DNA of 41,138 nt from Chromera velia. Lineage: Eukaryota > Sar > Chromeraceae. Shown in pieces: positions 10,826 through 23,246 of this stretch. The number at the start of each line of letters is the position of its first letter. Position 1 is the stretch's first letter. A program made the translations under genes and the position numbers. The stretch is from NCBI GenBank assembly GCA_018398765.1, contig JAHBMJ010004990.1:35001-76138 (forward strand), written 5' to 3'. The notes beneath the pieces were generated by a model. That model ran no database searches, was not told where the DNA came from, and saw only the letters and a program-made list of their open reading frames with translations.

Positions 10826-12747
10826 CGCGCGCTCTTACACATGCTTACAGTGGGACGGCATCACTTCAAGCCACATCAGACAAATCTTTGAGGTCTCCGA
10901 AAATTCCGTTGAGTTCTCCTCTTCACAGTAGCCGCGCAACGTGAGAAAAACTCTTGCGCAGCCCCTTATACGCACGTACACGCACCGTCGAAAGAAACGA
11001 AGGAAGCCACTCGCTCGCGTATTCACATTTTCACCCTCACCCTCACTCACCGCATCCCCGAAAGCACGCGACAAAGCCAACTGCCCGTCCACCCTGCTCA
11101 TGCGCACCTCTCCACCAGCCTGCAGGCAGACCAAAAGAGAACAGGAAAGGAAACATAGACGGGCACGAAGCGCGAAGACAAAACGCGACGTTTTCACTCG
11201 AAGAGAGGAACTGAGACTGACCGACTGTCCGAAGCACACGCACCCAAACAGAGAAGACGGATGAGGAGACGGAAAACGGGTCGATCGATCGAATGCATGA
11301 CCAGGGAGTGTTTCGTGTAGAGTCCAAAAAAAAGGCAGCAGGTCTCCCCCAAGTTGTGCCTGACGGTTTGACCCGACCCTCTTGGGTCCTTCTCTGAACG
11401 ATCTATTTTCTGTCTGTCTGTCCACGCATCTCGGAATCGTACCTCCAGACTTCTCTCACGCACACTCTTTTCTCCGTACCCGGACTGTCTTCCTGTCAGA
11501 CGCATGAATGAACTGACGTTATGAATTCTTTCCGACTCCCCTGGTGCATCTGGCTTGTGGTCCTCTGAGAATGCTTCGAAGGATCCTGCGAGGAATTCAG
11601 GAAGGAGGTTTGGGAGGAAGTACGGATGAATTCATTTCAGTCAGGCTGGAGTCAGAAGTTCAAGATGGGTATGCGAAAACAAATGACAACACAGAGGATG
11701 AGGGAGAGAGAGGGGGAGAGAGAGGGGGAGAGAGAAAGCCATACTTTGCCGTTGTGTTCTGCTCGTGAGCGTTTGTCCCTTTCCCTTCCTGCCTTCCTCC
11801 CCTTTGTACTCTGGGACCAGCAGGCACCAACCGGACAGGGACATCGGGAGAAAGTGGAAGAACACAAAATTAGTAGAAAGGCGCACGAACAAGAGAGGAA
11901 ACACTAGTTGCTGACAGACCATCTGGCCGGATTACAAGACAGCGAGAGTCTCCTGAAGGCACACACACACGCACACACACACAGGGAAGAGACGGTAGGG
12001 AGGGGGAGAGGGACAAGAATCGAAAGAAAGAAAACGGGAGCGAGCGAAAGAAGGCGCACAGCAAAGCTGTTCTTCAGGAAATATTTCTGTTTCTGTCTCT
12101 GTCCGTCTGATAAGCTCGCAAGGTAAACCTGTCACGGGGACCATGCGCTTCTACATGGAGGGGAGGGGAGAGTCTCTCTACTGCAGGAGATGATGGATGC
12201 AGTCGCACGCAGCAAATACAGACAGGTGAGGGGGAACGGGGAAGGAAGAGAGACAAGAGAGACTCCCTCCCTCCCTCCCTCCCTGCGTCCGCCTGCTTGC
12301 CTGTCTCTCTCTTCTTCACGTGTCCGTCTGACTGTCCGACCATCCATCCGCTGGTTGTTGCACGAAAAGTCTCTCTGGTGGCTGATCTACGCTGATTGAC
12401 TGCCGTTTGGCTTCAATTCTGCCTGCCTTTGATTGAGTCTGCCAGATCAACCAACCAACCGATGTTGCAGACTTTCACAGTGAAGGTGAGAGGCTCTCCC
12501 TCCTTCTTCTCGTTCTTCGAAACGACCACAAAAATTGCTGTGGAGCCGGCCTCTCGATCGTCGGATTCTGCATGCAAACATTCATTCACGGGGGGGGGTT
12601 TGCATCACAATGAATGCCTTTACGGATACTCATGTTGCTGCATCACGACACTGTACGCACAGAGCTGTGAAGCCCTGCGTGGACTCTAAAGACACACATT
12701 CTCTCTCTCTCGCTCTCTCTCCCCCTCACACATACACACGAACACAC

Positions 12748-12798
<51 letters not shown>

Positions 12799-14867
12799 CG
12801 CACACACAGAGACAGAGAAAGAGAGGGAAGGTAGAACGAAAGGAATAGGACAGAGAGACCGACCCAGAATATTTTGATCAAACTCGAGGCACGTCTGTTC
12901 GATTTCCTCGACCGTTAACGATGCACAATTTCCTGCAGGCAGGCATTGAAAATCACACTTTCATTTTTCTTGACGTTGTCGTTCTCATTTTTCCCAGACG
13001 TCCCATGCAGAGGGTGTGTTTAAATCCGGGCTGTTGTATTGTATCCGTCTCGCTATCTTCCTACTTCTATTTTTCTTGACGTTCCTGTTCTCATTTTGCG
13101 CGCAAAACGACAAGAGAGTCCCAGCAGAGTTGAACGAAGACTTGCGTGTAAATCTTTGCGTTTTGGGCCCTGACGGCAGAAATTTGCCACCATACGAAGA
13201 AGCACGACAAAGGGACGGGACGATTCTTTTCGCATTCATTTCGTTCCCTGTCTCGTTGTCATCTCCCTCAGACAAAAAAAACACTGTGCATCAGCGGACG
13301 CACAGGAGAAGAGAAGACAGGCACGTACTAGATAAACCGAGTTCCATCTAAACAAAATTTTCTCTGAAGAATTTGTCCTCTTTGTGGCCCTTTCTTTATC
13401 CGAAAATCAAACAGACAAGAAGGACAAATAAGGGAATCCATTCAAACAAAGAAACTCACCAAGTCTCTTCGGCAGCTCTCGCGATATACGTCTGGAGACT
13501 GCGGACCCGCAGTGACCGTCGAACACTCCTGCTATCCTGCAATCACACACACAAAAAACAAGTGAAGGAGAGAGACGTTCAGCGTACAAGGGAAAAAGAA
13601 AACAAAAAAAAAGAACAGCCCTGCCTCAGGCTGAGGGTGCGGGAACTTGAGGTTGTCTTTTCTGGAGAGGAACGCTCAAATCGATGGGAAGAAATGGGCA
13701 TGCAGACAAGAGAGAGATAACAAGCGTCACAAGAGCACTTGTAAGAAAGTAAAGCAGGAAAGGACAGCAGGAAAGAAAGAAACGAAGCGAGGAACGAAGG
13801 AGATGGAAGGGGGGAAAAGGAGAGAAAAAAGGAACGAAGTAAGTAAGGAAAAAAAGACTCACCATTGCCCGGTATGGTTTGGTATTTCGGTTGAGCACAG
13901 CAGCGCCTGCAATCCCAACGGTGAAGCGAAAATACGTGCGCTCATTCAGGGCGAGAAATTTCCGTCCTACCCTCATCACGCACTGCGATGCAGCTCAGGC
14001 ACTGCACCGCTCCTTCTTCCATGACACCTTCAAAGCTCTCGGGGCATCAATCAATTGAATGTTTCTTCTCGCTTTCAACTCATTCTCGCTTCGCGGTCTT
14101 CCCTTTTCTCGTCCAGAGTGATGTTTTCATGACTTCTTTCCGCGAATGGCATCTTCACTCAGGAACGTGCAAAGGAGTAAGGCGGAGAAGCGAGAAGCAA
14201 CTGAAGCCTGGAAGAAGGGAGAAAAGGGGGAGACGGGAGGACCTGAACTCACACACAAAAAGGGACGGGAGGGCTTCTCTTCTTCCTGCATATCCCTGCC
14301 CCCCAACTCTTCAGATGCTCACCTAGGCTTTTGTCTTGCCTGCTTCGATCGGCCACTCACAGACCTGTACATCACATTCGAACTTCCATGCACCTATACA
14401 TGCATGCGTCTGCAGAACTGCGTCTGTACGCGAACGAGTACGTTACTTGACATGACATCTGTCTGAAAGAAAACTTACGGACATCTTCCATTTCCGTTCG
14501 GTACCCCTGCATTGAGGCGCCTCCCGTTCTGCAGAAATAAGGAAGGAAAAAAACACAAAAAAACGTGCAAAAGCGAATGGTCGAACGTCACGACACAAGA
14601 AGAAAAGGAGACCAGAAAATAGAGGCAACAGGTCCTTTTTACCTTCCTTCCCTCCTTGCCTTCTTCTGATGCTCTCTCTCTTCCTTCCATCTCCCCCACA
14701 CACACGAATCCCTGCAGGGCCCCGACAGTCCCCAGAACCCATCCACCGTGCACGTGCGAGCGATGGAAACTCTGGATGGTACACAGAAACAATTCTAAGA
14801 TCAAAACATACGACGCCAGTGAGTGACAGAGAGAGACTGGTTGACAACCAAGAGGCAAGATCGGGCT

Positions 14868-14909
<42 letters not shown>

Positions 14910-15787
14910 TGTGTGTGTCGACACGACACGACAAGGACTCCTCCCAAAGAGAAAGAGATCGCAGCGCCTCGGAGAGGAGTGATAAAAAGGCTGTGTGAGA
15001 GGGGTGATACAAAGGCTATGGAGTGTCTGGGGATGGCGGCTGGGGTGTGAACATTCACACACACAACTACAGGGCGACTGTCCCGCAGAGAAGGGGCGGG
15101 GCCTCTTTTGTGTTTTATTTTGGTCTGGGAAGGGGAAAGGCAGAACACAGAACAGAGTCTGGGTGGAGGATACTACCTTCCGCTGGACACTTGGAAGGAA
15201 AGAACAATCAAATGACTTTTAAGCAACGACAGGCCCGACGGGAAAGTGGCATCGAGTCGCGGAGGAAAGAGTGTGAAGAAATAGAGATTGATAGTGCGGC
15301 TAAAGAATACAGACTGAGGCAGAAACTGCCCACACAAGGATTCAAGAAACAAATTCCATTCTGCATGACACTGGCCGTGTGTTTGCATCAGTCTGTTCCC
15401 ATGAGTCTGTGTATGAGAGGTGTATGAGAGGCGTGAGGGTGCGTGTCTTTTCTTGAAGGGAAGGCAAAACTCACTTTGAAGCAGTAAAGTGACAAGTAGG
15501 GCATACAGAGGACACAAGACGCCCGGTGGTTTGTCTGTATGAGTGGAGGGGGGTAGGCGTCTCGTCTCGTGAAAAGTTCAAGAAGCCTCTTTTGGAGGGA
15601 AAGAAAAGACGATGGTGGAAGCAAAGAAGACGCTCATATAGATGCATGGCGTTTGAGAGTAGACAGAATATGAGGCAGGGGGCCACACACAGAGGTCCTC
15701 AATCGCTGCACCGACGGACCTGAAATGGTTCACGTGGTAGGAGATCAACTCCTTTGATGTCATTGGGTGGGAGTTGCCTGCCCCCAT
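7004..15787 (-). CDS. PP2C/PPM-family serine/threonine phosphatase, 16 exons
   Basis: Exons 15787-15720, 14528-14483, 13906-13863, 13536-13460, 12932-12864, 12567-12460, 11952-11905, 11585-11518, 11119-11051, 10727-10662, 10258-10094, 9573-9486, 9157-9074, 8486-8400, 8084-7471 and 7162-7004 join in phase to 619 residues. PPM motifs appear in order: SMQGYRTEMED (28-38), AGVFDGHCG (55-63), GSTAIFVVV (from 109), IGDSRCLV (from 137), EDHKPDAP, AGGEVRMSRVDGQLALSRAF (177-196), EQKVVALPEV, LLLACDGIFE (231-240) and GSKDNMSA (277-284). Asp59/Gly60, Asp236 and Asp280 are the metal ligands expected from human PPM1A (60/61, 239, 282), and Arg33 is the phosphate-binding arginine, so the enzyme should be active on phospho-Ser/Thr with Mn/Mg. 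MGAGNS is an N-myristoylation pattern, which suggests membrane attachment. Residues 363-619 form a low-complexity Asp/Glu/Gly-rich tail, probably disordered. The C-terminal exon is supported by phase and matching composition. It is divergent from PARN. Confidence 0.94.
7471..8084 (-). other. acidic, glycine-rich tail exon of the PP2C gene
   Basis: This is the longest exon of the phosphatase (residues 363-567). It opens with DRLVLPREPSDDCPF, then alternates Asp/Glu blocks (such as DDDDEDDDDGDEDG) with Gly/Pro blocks and GGLPPQVIQMLLGGG-type hydrophobic patches. The donor TCG|GTATGT leads to the last exon. Read-through instead reaches a stop at 7438-7440 after eleven more residues, a possible alternative end. 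Confidence 0.8.
10771..10828. repeat. (CA)n(GA)n compound microsatellite, PP2C intron 9
   Basis: CA units run directly into GA units on the plus strand. In the sense of the PP2C gene this reads (CT)n then (GT)n. Confidence 0.95.
12696..12825. repeat. (CT)n, (CA)n(GA)n compound microsatellite, PP2C intron 5
   Basis: A CT tract is followed after a gap by a CA tract that joins a GA tract, on the plus strand, inside the intron between exons 5 and 6 of the phosphatase (12568-12863). Confidence 0.95.
14870..14918. repeat. (CT)n(GT)n compound microsatellite, PP2C intron 1
   Basis: CT units run directly into GT units on the plus strand, opposite in sense to the host gene. Confidence 0.95.
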
Positions 15788-16907
15788 CGTGAAGAGCTGT
15801 CGAAAGAAGTTTGCTCACTTTCTTTTGCTGGACCCAACGGTAAAGACAAGAAAGCAGCCAGACAAATTCACTAGGCTCGATACGTCGTTCTTTCCTGCCT
15901 TTTGAGGGAAGAGAAGTCAGGCGATCCGGAGACAAACAAATCTTCTTCTCCTCCAAACAGTCCACTTGAGTCGGGAGGCAGTGAAGAAAACAACCTCAGC
16001 CCTTGTAAGACAGCAATGGATGAATTCGAGTACTGCAATAAGGTGAAGAGTCTCCCGACGAATGAACACGGTTCGGATCGATCGATAGACTGTTTCAACA
16101 GAGAAGGAAAAGACAATCGTGCATTCTTTCTTCTTTCTTCGGGTATATAGCTCTCTGTCTGGCTTTTTGTGGTGACCGGAGCTCTCGAGCGCCCTTCTTC
16201 GCTCTCTGAAGAATTTGCGAGTGTCCGACCAAAACAAAGCAAAACTGTCACTGAGGCCTTGGTGAGCCGTATGAACGCTCCGTCTAAACAGTAGTGCTTT
16301 GACGTAGAGGCGTGTACACATAGAGGCGTTCAGTTGATCGGACTGAGCTTGAAATACCGTGAGCACATGTGAGCACTGCATGAGCAACATGCAGAAATTT
16401 TCGGCGCGTCGAAAACCGCGAAGACGACCCGCGCGTGCATGCATGTCGTATCTCACTCAATTTTGACTCAGCTATAGTGTGTGGCGGACTTCGCGCGCTG
16501 AGGGAGACGGATTCACACAAAACGCTCTTCGGGCCGGACTGCATCATTGGTTGGCCCTCTGCTACTATGTCAATTTGCCTGTCGGCAACGTCAGTGCGTT
16601 TTCGCACATATGTGCCGCATTCTCCGGCCAGTATACAGTGAATGTGGAAAGATTATGTGCAGAACATGCAACCCCGGTGTCCAGCAGCGGCCAGCTTTTG
16701 CCGGTGCATTGCACGGAGACAAGTCATGTTCGAAGTGTGAGAGGAGACGCCGTCTCCTCACGTTGGTGGATTCTCCTCATTGCTTGTGTGGGTAAGGTGC
16801 ATGGTGGCCACCCACTTCACTCTGACAGTGGCAAAATCTGCTGACTTCTCAAATTATCGGTCTTTGTGAACTGCCCGGAGGCCGTTTCTCCTTCCCGCGC
16901 TGTCCTG
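15788..16907. promoter_or_regulatory. shared upstream region of the PP2C and PARN genes
   Basis: 1120 bases separate the two divergent start codons. GCGCGTGCATGCA at 16431-16443 is identical to a site between genes 1 and 2. It lies about 470 bases before the PARN ATG and about 650 before the PP2C ATG. CGCG-containing words also cluster around 16403-16420 and 16491-16500. No exon is recognised in either direction, though non-coding first exons are possible. Confidence 0.45.
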
Positions 16908-19900
16908 ATGTGGCGATCACTGACGAGACGGTGCGCCCTGATCACCTCAAGGAAAACTTGGGATGGAAGGGTCAACTCACTGCTGCAGAAACTGAAGGAG
17001 GCAGAATTTGTTGCTGTCGATCTCGAACTTACAGGTCTGCATGTCCCACCGCCCGCTTTTCGTGGATCGATCTCCTGTCTCCCTCCCCAACCATATCCCG
17101 TCCCTCGCGTCTCCCTTCCTTCCCTGCCGTCTCCCTCCTTTCTTCTTTCTTTCGCCTCCTGCCACCACTCAATTCAGTTTCGTCTCCTCGACATTCAACT
17201 ACAATATGAACAAAACGGGACCACGAGTGTGTGGTGGAACTTCATCGAGACAACGAATGTTAATGAACAAGCAACCAGGGATCCATCTATCCGTGTTCCT
17301 TCCGACATTATCTCGATTAGTAGGTGGCGGCTTCCTGTCTCTGCTTCACTCTGTCCTTTTTTTCGCATGGTACAAGTGTGGTATTCAGTGTGACTGTGCG
17401 CACCACATCTTCATTTCGTTTCATAGATCTCCCGCAAATGAAGATCTCGCACTGCTTTGTCTGGCTCTGCAATTAATTGAATGGCTTGGATGTGTGGCCG
17501 ATGCGGATTCTTAAAAGGGTTTCGTGTGCCGACCCTTCTGAGTGCAGGGCTCCACCTGAAAAATGAACGATTTGTTGGCGTGGACAGGTGCTATCAGGCA
17601 CACTGTGAGGGCGCAAAGACGTTCCTCCCTGTACAGATCGGGCTCTGTGCGGCAAAGAGAGCACGTCAGTCCACAGCCCCTCGATCAGACACTGACTGTC
17701 TAGATTCATCAGCGAGTAAATGTTCGAGTGAGCCACCTGAGGGGGTAAAATGCCGTTTTCTCCCTCCAGTACAATTTTTCTGGATGGTGTCTCTTTCGTT
17801 TGATGTGTCGTGGACTTTGAGGGCCTCGAGGACTCTGAGGTGGGTGCCTCACTCCGCTCAAGTTGAATTGGTTCGTCTTTTTTGTCTGACCTTCTGGTTG
17901 GAGTTTTGAGTCATCTGTCCTTCATCTTGTTTTCGTTTGGGGGGCTTGTGCTATAGGCTTTCATCCGGATAAGAGGGACCTCAGTCGGCATGTTTGTCTT
18001 CTCTTCTCGTGTCTGGCACTTTCCGTTGTCCATCTGTTTGCAGAGAATGATCCATATAAATGGATTTTGACGCCTGCAAGTGTTTACATCTATCCTCGAA
18101 ATGAGGAGACCGTTTTTTCGGTGAGCGAGTGGCAAAAGTCTGCCGAGCTGTTACACATACGTGCACGCATGGAGTGCTCTCCTCCTTCCTGAATTTCTTT
18201 ACTCGACCGTGTCGATTGCCTGGGGGGGTATTCTTCTTCCTTGATTCGTTTCTTCATTCCTTTGTCCCTCCGTCCGTCGGTTCTTCCTTCCCCCCCTTTT
18301 TCCCTCCATCTTTGCGTCCTTTTTTCTCTGCCTCCCTTTTCCCTCTTTTTCAGATTGCTTCTCGTCCGGATTCACATAATCAATTCGGCCAGTGTTCCTC
18401 TTCCCACCCACCCACCAACCCACTCACCCCAACCCTTTCTGCTCATTTCGCTGAATTCAGATCAATGTGGGAGCACTCAACTTTCTCCGTGCAAACGATT
18501 TTGACTTCAACGAGTGGGCATCTGAAGGTGTCGGCTTTCTGCGTCCAGAGGAGGAGAAGGAGATGACGTCGAGCATCGATAGTAGAATGGCAGAGGTGGA
18601 GTGGAGACGGCAGCAGACCGAAAGGGGGGAGGAAGAAAGAAACGATCAAAGTGAGTGACACACATTTCACTACATTTCAGTCAGATACGGAAAAAATGGA
18701 CTGGACACGATAGAAGGAAGGGAAGCAACCGGCTGGCAGAAACGACGAAGCAGAAGTCTTTCCTCTCGGCTGTCTGTCTGGTGGGTTGACTGTAAGAAAA
18801 TGAAAAAAAAGTAGGCATCATGGGGTATGCTGAAGGTCATCTGTGTATTCACGCTCTGCCCCATTCACCAGAATCTTAGCGATAGTGACGCTGAGACATC
18901 TACCCACGCAGAGAGTAACTATTTGCTCATCCACTGAATGCATTCAGAAAGTTCTGGTCTGATTAGCTTATGACGAAGCACAACTGACGGCACACACGTG
19001 ACATGTGAGAAACGTGTTTGCTTAATTGAATGAAATTTGTGCATTCAGTAATGCTTTGCCCGGATCAGCTGGTCGGGATGGAAGACGACGAGAGGGCGGC
19101 GGTTGAGGCGCTGAAGGCACAGGTAACTCGGCCAATGGATACATTCATGATTTTTGATTCAGAATGCTCAGTTCGTTTTGCGATTTTTGATTCAGAATGT
19201 TCGGTTTATTCCACGACGCCTGTTCGTATTTGTTTGGCGCTACATTCTTTCTCATACAAGGAGAGAGTTGTGAAGACAAACACTGTACCTAGATTCCTGA
19301 CGGTTTCTCTGAGGATGCGAATGGTGTGCGAGGGCAGAAAAAAGAGAGGGAGAGAGTGAGAGAGAGAGAACGAGTAGAGTTGTTTTTCGGAGGTGCAGGA
19401 AGAGCAATTGATATCCACATTGACAACATATGTCTCCAAAAACCCAATGAACGTGTGCAGATACAAGAATGGTCTGAGAGCGGTTCTGAGGGTTCATTGG
19501 AGTTGGTTGTGGAGAGGGCGTACACCCGTCTCCTTCTGCACTCCGTGATTGCCTCTGATTTCCCCTCTTTCCATTCGCACTCTTCTAGAAGGGAGCATGA
19601 CGGAGTTCGGACGGTGTGTGTGTACAGAAGTAGGGCGGAAGTGTTTGGAGAACAAAAGAGGGCCCTCGAGAGAGAAAGGGAAAAGGTGGAACAGATGGTC
19701 AGTCCGTCAGTCTCACCCTCCTTTACGTGTTCAGTTTCTCTTTTTGGTTTTTCGGTTCTCTGAAAAGCTATCCGTCTTCTGCAGAGATCTCTACACTGGC
19801 TTACCGCTTGATTTGAATTCTTCGCTCAGTCTCGGTTCCTTTTCCGGAGGTTCAGAGTCACTTGGGATCCTTCCGCTCTGTCTCACAGTCGTCAGTCTGT

Positions 19901-21335
19901 GTTTGTTTTACACTCTTTGCACGAAGTACCGATCGACCCATCATATTCCTTTCTTCTGCCTCATTGGTTCCTCCCTACAGGTTGGAGTGCGCCGGCTCCT
20001 AGATGCAGTAACGGAGGGGGGCGGGTTTTTGGTCGGGCACAACTGCTTTTACGACTTCTTGCACTTGTACCAAACTTTCTATGGGTAGGTTCACAATGCA
20101 CACTTGTACCAAACTTTCTATGAACATATGCACAATGCCCACACGAGACGAGGTCCAAGCCTGCAAAAAGATCTTTGATGGGTAGACATACAGCTGCCAC
20201 CCAATGGACAAACAGATCGGCGAGCGGACACACAGGGACACTACAGGAAGCGAGCGAATGCGCACGCGCACATCCGCGAAAGAATGACACAAAGATGTTC
20301 TCTTTGACTGCCTCTCTGTGCGCAAAGAACAGAGAACAAAGGAAGGCACGCAGGGTGCCTGCCTGCCCGTCTGTCTGCTTGCCTCTCTCTCTGTGTCTGT
20401 GTGTATGTGTGTGTGTTCGCGTGTTCACGTCCGCCTTGCCTCCCAAAGTTTATAAAACCTCTTCGTTCATCTGTTCACACACATGTATGCGTCGACATGT
20501 GTACGTTTGAGGGTTTGTTTGTACGCGTTTGTGTGATAAATGTACATGTATCGATATGTATGCCTGCCTGCGCGTCGTCCTTCAGAGACCTCCCTCCCAG
20601 AGTCCGTGCACGCATTCATTTTCATCCGAAAAATGAAATCTGTACATTCTATACGAAACTGAATGCAGAGACCTCCCTCCCAGAGTCCAGGACTTCAAGC
20701 AACGATGGCTGGACAGATTTCCTCACACGCTTGACACTAAGTATCTGGCAGGTGGGCACACACCTCTTCAGCTTGCTGAGCATGAGTCTGCACAGCCTTC
20801 CTTGCACGTAGCCTTGCACCATTCTTTCGCCGAGCTTTTGTGAATTCCAGGCAGTAGACCGCTTGCCAGTGAGTCCTTTGAGGTCGCCCCGCTCGCGTTC
20901 TGTTCACGTCCAGCCTTCAATTTCGCAATAGAGCGGTGTCCGGATACCTGGAAATGTTTTGAGTGATCGGAGGTATCATGGAGGGGGAAGGGTGTACCTA
21001 CAGGAAGAGAATTAAAGGAAATTGTGGAGGGAAGGGGGGAGTGGACTTAGAAAGGTATGGAAGGGAGGAATGACGGAAGAAAAAGGAGTTACGGGAAAGA
21101 GGGAAGAGGCAAAACAATGGAAAGAATCAGGGAGGTGCCCCGACCTGTCCCGACTGCACTCCATACATATCTCTTCACCATCGAAGGAGGAGAACAAATG
21201 CAATCCAAATGGAATGCCATAATGTAAGTCTGTCAATTTGCTCGGGAAAGTCCCCCATGATTCTCTGGACTGCCCACTCCCCGCCCCCCCCAACACATAC
21301 ACGCGCCCACGCACCCACGTGCCCACGCACGCGCG

Positions 21336-21368
<33 letters not shown>

Positions 21369-21772
21369 TTACGCACACACGCACATGCATAAACATGCAT
21401 GAAGCGAAGAATCCGCACTTCGGAGAATACCCACCCCTCTTTTCTCTTCTCTTCTCTTTCTCTCCATGCAGAGGCACACGAACTTCTTTCGGCTCTGGAT
21501 CCCCCTGGAACCTTGAAGGGTCGGCCGTCTGTCCTGCGTGCGTTCCCTGCCTGATTTGTTCTGTGTCTCTGATTGGTCTTGTCGTGAGGAAAAGTCCATT
21601 CGTTGGTGCTCTCTCCGACCCCCTGGGTCCTGTTGTCTTGATGTTGTCATTTTTCGTTGTACAGCCCTCGCTGACTGTACGCAGGCTATGGAACTTCCTA
21701 CCTGGAATGCATCGCGAGTGCCTGTGTGCAATTGTGCGAGTGCCTGTGTGCGAGTCCATGCGTGCGTGCGTG

Positions 21773-21814
<42 letters not shown>

Positions 21815-23104
21815 CGTGCGTGGCAGTGTATTCATATACATGCAAGCATGTACGGCGTGTGCAGCCCTCTGCGACTTCATGCTGGCCGTCTCCGAGACCA
21901 CTCCCTCCCCGAGCACCGCCCCTCTATCGTCACAGGGCCACTCCCTCTCCTCGCAAGATCTAAAAGAACAGAATAGGAACGAGTTTCGCTCCCAGCAACC
22001 AGACAGTCAAGAGGATACGCTCTCGAGACATTCACATCAACCCCACAGTAACCAAGCAGGGGGAGGAAGAGAGCAAAGCAGATCTCTGAGAGTTTGCATC
22101 GAGAACATTCCAGGAACGAACTGGACGTCTGTCGGGTTTCTTTCTCGTTAGCACATGTACATGTACAGACAGACAGACAGACAGACAGACAGAGGGGTAT
22201 ACAGCCAAACAGAAAGACTCTCTCTCAATGACGACAGGAGAAAACAGTGGAAATGCATTTCTTCTTTTTGTTCGTCTCATATCATCCTATCGGCCGTTTT
22301 CTCGTCCTTCTTTCATCCAGGTTTCGTCTTCTTGATGTGCTTTTCGAGAGCGGATTGTCTGTGTCTCATGCACTGGAACATTCCATCTCTAATTTCGTTG
22401 CTGCCTTCCTTCCTGTTTTTTCGTGGATTTTTTTGTTTTGCTAGAGGGAAAACACAATCTCCAGAAAGACGGGGAGGAAGAAGAAGAAGACGAAGAAAAC
22501 CGAACAATGTTACGTGCCCTTCATCCATGTTTCTGCGGGGCCCCTTGTCCTCTCTCTCAGGAGTTGCATGCATGAGAATTTGTGTGTGTGTGTGTGTGTG
22601 TGTGTGTTTGTGCACTTGCCATGCATGACTTGGATTCGCGGTCTCTCTTTGTCTCTGCAGACTGCCTCCAAATTGCAAGGCAATTGCCGAGGGCGGGCTA
22701 GACCCCGGGGGAGGCGTCAGAGGATTAGAGAAGGGGGGCGGTGAATTTCTTGTGGATACTGACAGGGCGCACGAGGTACTTTTCTGTTTCTTCCTCTCCA
22801 TCTTTCTATTTCTCACGTCTGTTCTCCCTCAAGCTCTCAGAATCTCTGTGCGTGTATGTCTCGCTTTCTCTGTCGCTTCCTTCTCTCCCTCTCCCTCTCT
22901 CTTTCTCCCACACGCCCACACACATACAAACACAAAGGGAAGAAGGCCGGGGGTTCCGGTTTGCACTCTTTCTTTCCGTGTTTGTTTCTTTCTTTTGGCC
23001 TTCCTTCCTCGGCTCTCTTACTTTTCCGTATTGCACTTCCTTCATCGCTCTCTCTCTCTCTCTCTCTCTCTATGTGTGTGTGTGAGAGAGAGAGAGAGGG
23101 AGAA

Positions 23105-23174
<70 letters not shown>

Positions 23175-23202
23175 CGAGAGCGAGAGAGAGAGAGAGAGCG
23201 AG

Positions 23203-23246
<44 letters not shown>

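Noticed and set aside
14479-14482. Later donor for PP2C exon 2 (GTCC|GTAAGT), giving MEDVRAAVLNRN
   Set aside because: It looks like a better donor, but the next junction then goes out of phase with the FDGH exon. The donor GAT|GTCCGT gives MEDALLCSTE and GQWIAGVFDGH in phase.
14443-15062. Long minus-strand frames around PP2C exon 2
   Set aside because: Only 14528-14483 carries phosphatase sequence (SMQGYRTEMED); the rest is intron with microsatellites.
19408-19460. Earlier acceptor for PARN exon 6, giving [15 protein letters not shown]
   Set aside because: The frame would then run on without the family-like block. The acceptor at 19460 joins in phase to the conserved region that ends at 19697.
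20586-20605. A real 20-base microexon at the upstream copy of the exon 8 start
   Set aside because: It would break the frame of PARN, and the downstream copy alone continues into conserved sequence. Kept as a decoy site.
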